From the NCBI GenBank assembly GCA_023231475.1, contig JALJEE010001618.1, positions 1 through 25,062 of the forward strand: a DNA stretch of 25,062 bases, read 5' to 3'. Under the pieces are notes generated by a model. It ran no database searches. It saw only the letters and a list, made by a program, of their open reading frames with translations, and was not told the DNA's origin. How positions within the stretch are numbered: position 1 is the first letter of the stretch; each line of letters begins with the position of its first letter. This document shows positions 1 to 11,273 of this stretch, one piece after another. Both the position numbers and the translations under genes were made by a program. The DNA is from Seison nebaliae. Taxonomy: Eukaryota; Rotifera; Pararotatoria; Seisonacea; Seisonidae.

Positions 1-68
1 ATCTTTCATACATACATTTCTTCGTTCTCTAGTCACTAGTGCCTCTCATTATCGTACTACAAGTCGAA

Positions 69-1496
69 TCATTGTAACACTAGTTTTATTACCAGTCGAC
101 TCATATTATTACTTAGAGAACTAACGGAATTCACTTTAACAGTTGTAGTTGTTGATGTTGTAGTTGTAGTTGTAGTTGTAGTTGTTGTTGTAGTTGTGGT
201 TGTCGTTGTTGTAGTTGTGGTTGTCGTTGTTGTAGTTGTGGTTGTCGTTATTATGGATGTTTTTGATTCTGCAATGTCCCTAAAAAAATTATCATAATAA
301 ATACGTATATGTTTAATGTATAATATTTTTAAAATTGAACCATATGCTTGGGAAAGGTACTGGTTCTACAGGTGCTGTAATCTCATTACATTCCACTTAA
401 TATTAAGTGAAGTAGATGAAAGAAATGAAGAAAAATAAAACTGCTATCGACTTTTGGTGGTAAACCGGGGTATACTCGAAGAAAATGTTCAACTTCGTAC
501 TCAAATATATGTTGTGCTGGATATTCAACATTCTCTTCTAATTTATAAGTCGGGTTCCACGGAATAACTGTTTTACAAAATGCATTAGGGTCCGATCCGT
601 GGTACCATTCATATTCGTTGACTTCAATCATTTTCCAAACTTTCATACATTCTAAAACTGGATATACTCTGGCCACCAAAGGGATATTCATGTAAATGTA
701 TAATCTACCGACTTTTGAATCCATGTAATCACCAATTAGAAATCTTTATGGAAAACAATCAACAAATTAGATCATTTCTTCAACGAACACCATTTCTTAA
801 CAAATTTTCATTTTCTTTAAATTTTTTCACATTTAACAAAAGACAAACTTTAAAAAAAAAATGCGAAACAAACTTGTCTCTCCAACGCCCATAAGCCATG
901 AAGCTTAAAGCACGTTGTCCAGATCGTAAATGAAGATTTAATGTTTGTAGTACGTCAAGTGATTGTATAAAGTTGAATGTAAAGAAAAAATCACCCGCGT
1001 AAAATTCTTGTAAATCTAAACCCGTCAAATGTCTCATGGAATAAGGCAGTGTGTAGAATTGAGAATGAATCGGTAATGATGTTATAATTTTCAAATATTC
1101 GAGTTTGCAGAATGTCTCCATTAAATAAAAATCAGCTGTCCTCTTAACTCCTTTCCCTATTATTAGTTTCATGGCGAGTAGTTCTCTAAATGCATAATGT
1201 GCAACCATAATGTGCATTAAATGATCGTTATCATGTTGAATGTTGATAACACCTTCAAAGAACTGACCATATGTTATTTGACCTAAATCCACCAAAGGAC
1301 ACTCAATATTTATCTCCCCAGGTGTTTTTATATATACTAAAATAATGTGAGTATTCTCTACAGGGGAATGAGGACACCATATTCGATTCTCTTCAATTTC
1401 ATCAAAATTGAATTTATACGTCAGGAATTTAGGTTCGTATATTCGACACACTTTCACATGAATGAGAGAAATCAAAATTAACAATTTGCTAATCAT
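69..1496 (-). CDS. Secreted protein of unknown family with threonine-run C-terminus, three exons
   Basis: Proposed exons are 1496-874, 743-390 and 279-69, giving 395 residues. The N-terminus (MISKLLILISLIHVKVCRI) is a good signal peptide, so the product is probably secreted. Both introns (873-744, 130 nt, GTTTGT donor; 389-280, 110 nt, GTAATG donor) are phase 2 and restore one continuous frame, the first joining ...WRDK to FLIGDYMDSK. The body has scattered aromatic and cysteine residues and no domain I recognise. The last exon begins DIAESKTSII and runs into 31 threonines, one serine and four more threonines, then a short basic and hydrophobic tail. Threonine runs of this kind are typical O-glycosylation sites in mucin-like proteins; that role is inferred. 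The first junction is well supported. The second is weaker, because the end of exon 2 (SSFIFLHFFHLL) is low complexity. Confidence 0.6.
141..248 (-). repeat. Threonine-coding 21-bp tandem repeat
   Basis: Read on the minus strand there are three perfect copies of a 21-bp unit beginning ACGACAACCACAACT (248-228, 227-207, 206-186), then about four 6-bp ACAACT units and a short degenerate end. In the frame set by the proposed splice site every codon but one is ACN (Thr). The other two frames would give Asn- or Gln-rich runs, so the repeat alone does not prove the frame. Confidence 0.85.
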
Positions 1497-1994
1497 TTAG
1501 ATAATAAAATTGAATTAGTTCTCATTTAAAGTGAACATTGAAGAATCATTTGAACAATCAAATCCCAAATCCAAATGATTTATATTTCCCAAATATTCTT
1601 CCAAATATTCCAATTCTTCTTCTATTTATCTTACATTTTATTTTCATAGATTAGTTTAGTATTGAAATTAATGAACATGCAATCAATTTCCAACTGAATC
1701 ATATTACGATTTTTTATTAAAAATTTCCATATTTTTATATTTATTTATCATTTATCCTAATGTTTATTTTTAATTAGTAAAAGCTACGAAGATAATTTAA
1801 TGAAAAATACGAAGTTCAAATTTTATGTTTTACGATTATTTTCCATGTTAATATAATTTGAGAATATAATTTCCATGAATAGCTTAAAAATAATTTCAAA
1901 TAAATTATCTATATGAAGTTTTTGGAGAAGACTCAAAAAGATCGAGTTAAGTTTTAATTAATTTCATTAAAAAAAATTAAATTATCAGAATTTC
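1497..1994. other. Intergenic, no gene seen
   Basis: AT-rich spacer between two genes on the minus strand. It must hold the 3' UTR of the tRNA synthetase gene and the promoter of the secreted-protein gene. I see no conserved reading frame, RNA gene or clear TATA element. Confidence 0.5.
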
Positions 1995-4333
1995 TTATTT
2001 TGTTGTTTCGGTGACTTGTTGAGAGAATTGAGGATAATCTTTTTGTAGTTCATTCCAATTCTTTCTTCCGTTCGACAAATCCACCAGAACATTTCCAATA
2101 TCACTCATCTGCAAATTAAAATGGAATTTTTCTCAAACAATTTTTCAACTAACAGGTAATCGGATTTGTTTCATTGAATCACGTTCTCTCAATGTGACGG
2201 AATGGGACGACAGATTTATGGAATCGAAATCAACAGTAATCGCATATGGAATGCCAATTTCGTCCGTTCTTGCATAACGACGTCCAATGGCACCAGAAGA
2301 AGCATCGATTTTATGAGATATATATTTTGATGTTAATTCCGCTGATATTTCATTGATGAATGGTTCGAATTCCTTATTGGTCGATAATGGTAAAACTGAA
2401 CATTTGTAAGGTGAAATGAGAATGGGTAATGAAAAATACTAAAAATAAATTTTAAAAATTATTTTTTTAAATATATTAAAAAATTAATTTTCAAACTGTT
2501 CGTTGTTCGTCACCCGAACGGATTTTAAAATTATGTTCGAATATCGTATACATAATACGACCGATACCGAACGATGGTTCGATGACATTTGGAGTAAATT
2601 CTTCAACATGAACCATTTTTTTCGACCGTTCAATATTGCATAATGACTCATCCAAATCGACCGTTACATCTCCAGGTAATTTGAATTGTATTGACTTTTT
2701 ATCTTTCAATTTCTTCTCAATCTCTTCCAAATCTTCTTGATTCAAACGATCGATGATTTGTATTAACTTTTTAGCATTTCCTCTCAATTTTATTCCAATT
2801 TGACTTTTGTTCACATTCAATCGAATCGTATTCTTTTCTTTCGGTGCTGTCAATTTCCTTTCTGCCTCCAATTTTACACCAGTTGATTTCGTATGACATT
2901 TGAGATCATATGCCGATCGATCGGCACAACCTACACATTCTACCCAACCGTAACTTGTCAAAGTTTCACAATCCCAACAGTCACAAGCATAATGAGCCAT
3001 TTCATTGGAGAGATGTTGACGGAAACGAATCTTCTTTTTATCCACACCAACATTCAACATAAATCGATTGATACGACCAATAAAATATCCTAACGATTCA
3101 TTCGCAACCATTCCGTTATCTATGGCGTCACCTAATTTCATCGGAGTAGCTGATTCTCCATTCATTTGTTGTTTAGCTGAATAGAACATTAATTCATCAT
3201 TACGAACTAAATGGAATTTCTTATGAGATTTATCATTCTCATTCACAAAATATTCTATTTCTGCCATCGTAAATTCACGAACACGTAACAAACCAGCTCG
3301 CGGTGAGATTTCGTTGCGAAAAGCTTTGCCGATTTGAGCGGCAGCAAATGGTAAACGTCCTTGATTAAATTCAAGAAGTCGTTTAAAATTAACGAAAATT
3401 CCTTGGGCTGTTTCCGGTCGTAAATAACCGGCGAGACCACCTGCGGGACCAATCGATGTTCCAAACATCAAATTAAACGGAATTGCTTCTGATAATTCAT
3501 TGTTGGTGAGAGGAGATCGAATATTCCATCGTTTGATAATTCGATCGATATCTTCTCCCACTAAATTGTCAATCTGATGGAAATAGAAATTCAAAAAAAA
3601 AATTTGAAAAATTTTGAACTGTTTGTAAAATTTTCTCGATATCATTTGTCTCGTTAACTTCCAAATTTTTTTCTTTCAATCTCTTTTCAAAAAAACCTTC
3701 AATCAAATGATCAGCACGATGACAATCACCAGTTTTCATATCTTTCACCATAATATCCTCAAAACGATCGACATGACCCGAAGCTTTCAATACTGAATGT
3801 GGCGTCAATATCGATGATTCGACTTCTAACATTTGTTCTTGTAAAACGAAAAATCTTCGCCATTCTTCTAATAAATTATTTTTAATTGCACAACCCATCG
3901 GACCGAAATCATAAAGTCCATTAACACCACCATAAATGGAGAAGGAAAGATCGAGAAAGAATCGTCTTTTCAACAAATCTTCCATTTTCGGTCTTTCAAA
4001 TAATTCCTCTTTCGGCATCAATTCCATTACTTTCGACTCTAATGTCGATTTCCTCAATTTCAATTCGGCAACTGCTCTCGATAAATCGATAGTTGGTGTC
4101 GATTTGTCATTCTTCAACTCTCGAACTATGTCACCTTGTTCCTTCACCGACAATCGAAGTGGTTGGAGAATCTTTTCGTTTTCGTTAGACATATCTTTCT
4201 GCTTTACAAATGAGTCAATACGTAATTTTAATTTTCTTTCTAATTTCTTCGATCCCCAAATCGATTGTGTCGATGAGAAAACGATCGAACGTGAAATGTT
4301 CCTACATAAAACTAATGAGGCATAAAATCTCAT
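1995..4333 (-). CDS. GARS1: Glycyl-tRNA synthetase, probably cytosolic and mitochondrial
   Basis: Class II aminoacyl-tRNA synthetase that attaches glycine to tRNA-Gly. Exons are 4333-3620, 3573-2497, 2438-2154 and 2108-1995, with introns of 46, 58 and 45 nt, all phase 0. The product is 729 residues, close to the 739 of human GARS1. Residues 1-47 are rich in Arg, Lys and Ser with almost no acid, like a mitochondrial presequence. A WHEP domain follows at about 52-100 (LQPLRLSVKEQGD onward). The catalytic core holds GGVNGLYDFGPMGCA, LRPETAQGIF (289-298), motif 2 FRNEISPR (323-330), REFTMAEIE and motif 3 NVIEPSFGIGRI (from 567). The anticodon-binding domain is at about 598-725 (SSGAIGRRYARTDEIG). 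Met48 (4192-4190) begins MSNENEKILQPLRL and matches the start of the cytosolic form in other animals. No break is seen. Confidence 0.97.
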
Positions 4334-4436
4334 AGATCATCTATGGAAATAATAAATTTCTTCAAAATAATTTTTAACATTCTCGACTTCCCAAAATTGT
4401 GCATTGGTAAATCATACGATTTTCACAAATTTTCCA

Positions 4437-4478
4437 TTTATATATAAATAACGTAACTCACATGTAAATGTTACGTCA
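4437..4478 (-). promoter_or_regulatory. Possible TATA box and CRE-like site for the glycyl-tRNA synthetase gene
   Basis: On the minus strand a TATATAAA lies at 4444-4437, which would place transcription start near 4410, about 75 nt before the first ATG. Just upstream is TGACGTAA (4478-4471), a close match to the CRE/ATF consensus TGACGTCA. The spacing is sensible, but both motifs are short and AT-rich DNA yields TATA-like strings by chance. Confidence 0.35.
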
Positions 4479-4789
4479 ACGTTGATAAGTATTGGAAGAT
4501 AATGATAATGTTCACGTTTCAATTCTTCGACTAATTGAAAAAAAATTTTATTCATTCAAAAAGTTTAATGATCTTCAATTTCCAAGTGTTCAAAGATTAA
4601 GCTTAAAATATTCTGATTTTAAAAATTTTAATTTTTTTATATATTTAAGTTAATATTTGTCTGAAGCTTAAAATTTAAATATGAAATTTCTTTTAATTAA
4701 AAAAAATTATGAGTTTTTCAGGTTTTTATAAGAGGAATAATGTTCCCGGAAAAATTATTCTAAATCGTATTATATGACATAATTGAGCG

Positions 4790-4826
4790 TATAAATAGCG
4801 ATATCACTTCTCGCATAAATCAACTT
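4790..4826 (+). promoter_or_regulatory. TATA box with Inr-like start for the downstream membrane-protein gene
   Basis: TATAAATAG begins at 4790. An Inr-like TCAACT places an A at 4822, 32 nt downstream, which is the usual spacing. An ATG in good context (acaATG) follows at 4886, then a donor AACAG/GTAAAT at 4930. This arrangement supports a plus-strand transcript starting here. Confidence 0.5.
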
Positions 4827-5239
4827 TAATGATTTGTCTCTTCATACTGAAGTTTTCTTCAATCTCTTCTCTTCACATTAACACAATGTTCTCTTTCTTT
4901 ATATCAAATGAGTTAATTGATAGGAACAGGTAAATTTATGTAATTCGTATATTCATTAAAGAGAATAAATGTACCAGAATGTACAAATTGGCTGGATGTT
5001 AATTGAAGAAATTTGTTATTTTCTAACAAGAAAAATGAGGAGGAAGTTAAGAAAGAAATTGTTCATAATTTACTGAACCAAACATACTCATTCGACTTCT
5101 TGTTATGCTCATGAATATTTATCGAATTTTCTCACTTCAAATTTTTAATTCGTTAGATTCACCTTTACATTCCGATTCATATTAATTTTCATGGAGAAAA
5201 TAGAAACGAAAAGATGAAATAATTCTCCTCAGAAATATA

Positions 5240-6358
5240 ATGAAAAATTCGACCATCAAATTCGTCAATGAGACGGCAACATTTAGTGCGACACAAGTCA
5301 AAACGATTTTAGGTACTAATCGAATTTTACTCTTCTTTGTCATTCTATTGAGTGTTCTTCTCATTCTAACATGGCTGGTGAATGTGATTCTCATCTATTT
5401 CTGTCAATTCACCACAAAAACGAAAAGTTCTCGACCAATAACCAAATTCGAATTGACAGATGACGAAGATGATGATGAAGATGAAGGAAATCATCAACAT
5501 TTCGATCGTCATCCTCTTCTCTCGTCGTTACGAGCGACAGTTCGACGATTAAGAAAAACGAAAAAAGATCCAGATAAAATTTATGTAAAACGAAAACATC
5601 GAAAAAAGTTTGAAGAAGAATTTGCCAAGAACGAACAACTAATCAACAACAAGAAGAATAACAGTAAAATGAATGAAGAGAATTGTAAAAGAATTGGTGA
5701 GATAGAGAAAATACCATTAACGACGGAAAAACAAGAAGATGTCGAAAAATTGAAATTTGAGAATTTGGTATTGGAAAGATCCTTCATGAGGGATAAGACA
5801 CAATTGGAAGCTAAATTGGACAATGGCATAATTACAACAAAAGCAATACAATCGAACGAATCATTAAACGGAAGTCAAAAATCATCATCGAAAGAAGAAT
5901 TGGAGAAAGATGATGATAATTTAGGAACATTGAAATCTTTTGAAGAATATCGACGATCAAGTAATCCCATTCTTCAGAATTTAATGAGAAGTCATGATAA
6001 TTTGAAATTCGTTCAAAATCGTTTAAGATCTGATCATCAACAACGACAAAAAGAAGAAGAAGAGAATCGTGAACGAAAGAAATTGTTAAAAGAAGAGAAT
6101 GAAGAGAATAAAAGTCTCTCACAATCGATTGTTGAAACTGAAAAATTTAAAATTTTCGAACGTCTTGAAGATCAACCAATGTTACCGAGAGAAGATGGTA
6201 GTAGTAAAGCGAATTTATATATGAGTTATTTCGAAGAGAATCCCGATGCACCAAAAGAACGAGCTCCACTTCGAAGTAAAGTTCTCTCAATGAAATCGTT
6301 AAATAGTACGATGTCACAATCAGAAATGAGTATCAAAAGTGAAGAGTCATGTTATTAA
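5240..6358 (+). CDS. Single-pass membrane protein with long charged cytoplasmic tail, unknown family
   Basis: A 372-residue frame from ATG 5240 (context ataATG) to TAA. The short N-terminus has two N-glycosylation motifs (NST, NET), then a strong membrane segment at about 29-54 (ILLFFVILLSVLLILTWLVN). The remaining roughly 320 residues are highly charged: an acidic patch near 73-81 (DDEDDDEDE), a basic patch around 95-125, and stretches rich in Glu, Lys and Gln likely to form coiled coil (about 270-305). Without a cleaved signal the likely topology is N-terminus outside, tail in the cytosol. I do not recognise the family. An upstream exon, 4886-4929, could splice through a 303-nt intron (4930-5232) onto AAATATAATG and stay in frame, adding 18 residues (MFSFFISNELIDRNR then NI before Met). 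That start is plausible but unproven. The Ser/Glu-rich C-terminus ends in ...EESCY. Confidence 0.8.
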   Translation: MKNSTIKFVNETATFSATQVKTILGTNRILLFFVILLSVLLILTWLVNVILIYFCQFTTKTKSSRPITKFELTDDEDDDEDEGNHQHFDRHPLLSSLRATVRRLRKTKKDPDKIYVKRKHRKKFEEEFAKNEQLINNKKNNSKMNEENCKRIGEIEKIPLTTEKQEDVEKLKFENLVLERSFMRDKTQLEAKLDNGIITTKAIQSNESLNGSQKSSSKEELEKDDDNLGTLKSFEEYRRSSNPILQNLMRSHDNLKFVQNRLRSDHQQRQKEEEENRERKKLLKEENEENKSLSQSIVETEKFKIFERLEDQPMLPREDGSSKANLYMSYFEENPDAPKERAPLRSKVLSMKSLNSTMSQSEMSIKSEESCY

Positions 6359-6599
6359 TTTGAAATGTTGAATAGTATATGTTAATTTCATTCCATCATT
6401 TCACAAATGATTTATGTTCATTTAGATCTGTTCATTTAAATGTCGATTAATTCGCATCTAATCTTTTTATTCTTCAATTTTCACTTACAGTTTTCTCATA
6501 TGGAAAATTCGTTTCCATTCTTTCCACAGGAACATCATCATTCCTCCTTTGATCTTATCAAAATTTGTAATTAATCTAAAAATTGTTAATTTTTTTTAT

Positions 6600-6605
6600 A
6601 ATAAA
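6600..6605 (+). terminator. Polyadenylation signal AATAAA
   Basis: Exact AATAAA about 240 nt after the stop of the membrane-protein gene. The motif is common in AT-rich DNA, so this is a positional call only. Confidence 0.35.
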
Positions 6606-7730
6606 TTATTCTTCATCCAAACAAACAATTTTTCCAATCATGTTAAATTCACAATTATTTAGATAAACAATATCACTTTTCAAACATATTTCAAACGATT
6701 TAACGGTTTAAAGTAATAATACGGTCGTAAATAAAGAATTAGACATTTGGCATTTCGGAGTCATTTCGTCTGTAAATAATGATGATGATGATGATCGTCA
6801 TACGTTTGATAAATTGTCTTGTGATTAATGAAAAGGAGAAAAGAGGATAAGATCGATAAACTATCAAGACACCAACTCCTAATCATTCAGCGACAACAAG
6901 AGCAAGAACAACAGTTTATTTATTTTAAGAGGAAAACATGTTGTCCCCGATGTCATGAGGTGACTGATTGACATATGGATTGTCTGAAAACGGCCTATAG
7001 AAGAGAGACGATTTGATGTTTAACAATTTGACATTTTCCTCTCGAATAAACAACTGTTCGATTTCTTCCTTAATGATGTTAAGTTAGTTTCCTCTCCGTT
7101 TTGGATTGAAATTTGACGAATTCTTGAGAAAATGTTTAGGTGACATATCTACAATCCCACAACTACAAAACGACGATAAATGTTATCGTTTCGTTCTTCT
7201 TTTCTCCAACTAATCAATAACCAAAAAGAAACTTATTATTATTATCTCGAAGAAAAGAAAACTCTCAATTTCCCATTTAGGGCTAGTTACGCCTCACTTC
7301 ATTTTACGAAATGAAAGAAATTTACGACAATTTCCTCCAATCCATTTCATGAATCATCCTTCCCTATCATCCCTAAAAGATCTAATTCAGATTTTATCAT
7401 TTCATGATTCATCCAAACATTTGGATTATATAAATTAATTTTTCTTTTCATTCGAATGTTTAGTGATGTTTCTTTCATCCTAACTGAATCTTGTGATCAT
7501 CTCGCAGGAATCATGAAGAGGTTAACTTTCTTTTTTGTTTATTTTACTTCCCCCCCGTCGTGTACTTCGCCTCTTTTTGTCGCTGCCTCTCTCCTTCTCC
7601 GTACGAAGGGAAGAGAAGGGAATAATTAGATTCCTGTACGTTCCTCTTCTCGTCCATGCGACAATGGACGGAGGACATGAGACGAATAAAAGAGAAGTCA
7701 GTTTAAGCTTATTACTATCCACTTATATTA

Positions 7731-7769
7731 CCATATATGGCAACATCAAATTCACATGGCCATATTTGG
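7731..7769. promoter_or_regulatory. Pair of perfect CArG boxes (SRF sites)
   Basis: CCATATATGG at 7731-7740 and CCATATTTGG at 7760-7769 both fit the CC(A/T)6GG consensus for serum response factor exactly, with starts 29 bp apart. A near match, CCATTTAGGG, lies at 7273-7282. SRF-CArG control of actin genes is well known in animals, and the next gene downstream is actin, 1.3 kb away. By base composition one or two single matches are expected in the whole window, so it is the pairing that is notable. Confidence 0.5.
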
Positions 7770-7894
7770 AAGTTGTGGTCGTAAGCCAAATGTATTCAAA
7801 TGTGACACACAATAATTCTTTTTCCTCATATACACATGTGGCTATGTACGTCCGTTGTGTAAATAATAACTGTATTTTGTTCATTCCAGCTCCA

Positions 7895-7986
7895 TGTGTA
7901 TGTGTGTGTGAATGTGTATGTATGTGTGTGTGTGAATGTGTATGTATGTGTCTGTGTGTGTGTCTGTGTGTGTGTGTGTGTGTGTG
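7895..7986 (+). repeat. GT microsatellite, interrupted
   Basis: Runs of TG interrupted by TATG, AATG and TCTG. The interruptions suggest an older repeat. The repeat keeps long frames open on both strands (Cys/Val runs one way, His/Thr the other), which are not genes. Confidence 0.95.
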
Positions 7987-8702
7987 AAGATTATACATAG
8001 ATAAAGATTCTTAAATGCAAGACATGTCTCCATTTCGGAGAGGAAAGAGAAAGACAATGACACACAGGAGACAAGTTAGTATACATAGAGAGAAATGTAT
8101 ATATGGAAAATTAGTTATGTTATTCACATTACTATATTTAGAGATATTGTTGTGTGTACATAAAATGTTGAGGGGAGAATGACATTTATCTCGTTAGAAA
8201 TTTTCATTTCCATTTCTCACTAACCATTGGACACAGCCATTTTCCAACCATTTCGATCGAAGTACACAGTACGCCATCTTCGTCATTTATTCCCTTCCTC
8301 TATTTTTCTTTTCAATTATTTCCTTTTCCTGTGACTTCTAAACCATCCCCAATGACTCAGATTGTCGACTTTCTATTTAATGAATTCCCTTCTCCATTTC
8401 ACCTTAAACATTTCATTCTTCTATTTAAAGGTTAATATCTCAATTTCCGATGAACTGCGATGGAAACGGTTTTCATCACCAAAAATCTATATTTGGCTCT
8501 CTTCCAAAAATTTGTTTCTATTAGTCACAGGAAATTCTCAAATAGTCATTGTCTATTAATTCCACTCAATTCTTTTTTCGCTCTACCATCAATGCATGAA
8601 TGAATCATAATTTCTCCACAACATAATTTATTATTCATTCTTTCCAACAAAATCGAGGGGAGTGAAGAGAAGTGAAATGAAATGTAAGAATAATTCCTCC
8701 AT

Positions 8703-8740
8703 TATATATAGTTGTCCAAAATTCCTTCTCTCACAATTTA
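8703..8740 (+). promoter_or_regulatory. Candidate core promoter for actin
   Basis: TATATATA at 8703-8710 is followed 32 bp later by an Inr-like TCACAA (A at 8735). This would give a leader of about 370 nt, or a shorter spliced one, because GTATGT at 8857 could be a donor. It is a weak call based on spacing alone. Confidence 0.25.
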
Positions 8741-9089
8741 CAGTAGGAGAAATGGAAAATAATAGAATGTTCGAGAAAAGAACTAGATAAATTTCCCAAT
8801 TAATTTAGTCGCATGAAATTCATGTGAATTTATTCTCCTCATTCATCTCTCAACACGTATGTATATTTATTTATACATAGCAGAGAATTAACGTGAAGAG
8901 AAAGGAGAATTTTATTTTAGAAAGATTTCATTTGAATTCTACTTTTTAAGTGTGAGAACATCCAATTCATATTTTGAATCGATTCATTAAAATTTTACTT
9001 TTTTCATTTTCTCATTTTCTCCTTCGACAACAAACATTAGACGTTTCTTGGTAGTATCATTAATCTCGGATCGAATTCTAATATTTTAA

Positions 9090-10229
<1,140 letters not shown>

Positions 10230-10376
10230 TTATCAAAATTTCCTTAAAATTTCATTCATATTTTCGACGAGAACGAAAATATTCAACAAAAAAATTATTG
10301 ATTCTATTTCTATTTTTTTTCTTATTTTACATCAATTCCATCATCTTTTTCCTTTCCTCAAATGATCGACATTCTC

Positions 10377-10416
10377 TCACACACATCACACACACACATA
10401 CACACGTACATATTCA
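10377..10416 (+). repeat. CA-rich microsatellite in the actin 3' flank
   Basis: CACACACAT-type repeat about 150 nt after the actin stop, probably inside the 3' UTR. Confidence 0.8.
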
Positions 10417-10506
10417 CAACATAAATACACAATCATTAACACCACGATTTCTTCACTTTTTTTTAATTCCTAAAAAAAAACTTTCAACTTTGGGAATTAG
10501 AATCAA

Positions 10507-10512
10507 AATAAA
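10507..10512 (+). terminator. Candidate actin polyadenylation signal
   Basis: AATAAA about 280 nt after the actin stop codon. It is supported by position only. Confidence 0.35.
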
Positions 10513-11139
10513 TGAAATTTTTTAAAGAGTCATCGAATCATAGAATAATCGAGAATTTTTCATTTCCTGCTCAACTCTACGAAAAATTCAACAGTCACTC
10601 CTTTTCCATCTCTGTTTCGAGTCAGATTGGGGAAATGGAGAAAATGATGGTATTCAAATGAAACGCGCGAGATTTTTCCTTTTCTACAAAAAAAAGCTTT
10701 TTCTCTTCCATATCTGCTTCTTTATTCATTTTTCTCGGGTCGACGTTCCTATCAAATTCGCGTTTAGTTTAATTTTGTTTATAAAATCAACTCTCTTCCT
10801 CGTCATCCTGGATATTGATGGGAAGATTTTTATAAGTCAAAAAATATTTAAAAATTTATGTCCGAAAAATTTTTTTTTTAAAAATATTTTTTTCCGGAAA
10901 CTTTTCTCTTTTTTTTACTGATTAATTCGAATAATTTTCTAATTACAATTCAGATATTATATATCATTTTTGAATTGTTTATTACGAAACATAATATTTT
11001 TTCATATAGTCGATAACGATCATCGTTACAAACATTATCATCATCATCATCATCAATTATACTTCATCGTCAAATAAGATAATACGATTATTAATAAATT
11101 TAATAAAAAATTAGTTTTAAATATTGCTAAAATTTCACT

Positions 11140-11259
11140 ATGAAATCGATAAAATGTTTGGCGAAAGATTTATTTAATGAAAAAGATTTATTTGAAAAAT
11201 TAATTGGTAAAAAAAATGTAAAAATTAGTTGGGGTTGGAGAGGACAAAAAGTATTTTGA
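11140..11259 (+). CDS. Small ORF, 39 residues, unknown
   Basis: ATG to TGA, 39 residues beginning MKSIKCLAKDLFNEKDLFEK and ending ISWGWRGQKVF. It is Lys-rich, partly amphipathic and contains two tryptophans, a composition unlike the poly-Phe/Ile noise of neighbouring frames. It sits between the actin 3' end and the GPCR stop codon and would overlap the GPCR 3' UTR in antisense; two minus-strand AATAAA motifs (11169-11174, 11187-11192) lie inside it. It has no family match that I know, no signal peptide and no promoter. It may be chance. Confidence 0.2.
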   Translation: MKSIKCLAKDLFNEKDLFEKLIGKKNVKISWGWRGQKVF

Positions 11260-11273
11260 GGCAAATTTTCTTT

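Noticed and set aside
3936-4325. 129-codon plus-strand frame
   Set aside because: Antisense shadow of the glycyl-tRNA synthetase first exon; Phe/Asn/Ser-rich.
5581-6122. Minus-strand frames under the membrane-protein gene
   Set aside because: Hydrophobic antisense shadows of a Glu/Lys-rich coding region.
7502-7630. 37-codon frame MKRLTFFFVYFTS... preceded by a possible acceptor
   Set aside because: Signal-like start but no continuation; the region is more likely regulatory.
7535-7998. 150-codon plus-strand frame and overlapping minus-strand frames
   Set aside because: Kept open by the GT microsatellite (Cys/Val and His/Thr runs); no ATG at the start and no splice context.
10658-10921. 87-codon Phe/Lys-rich plus-strand frame
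   Set aside because: Composition is that of A/T runs; no ATG context, domain or splice signal.
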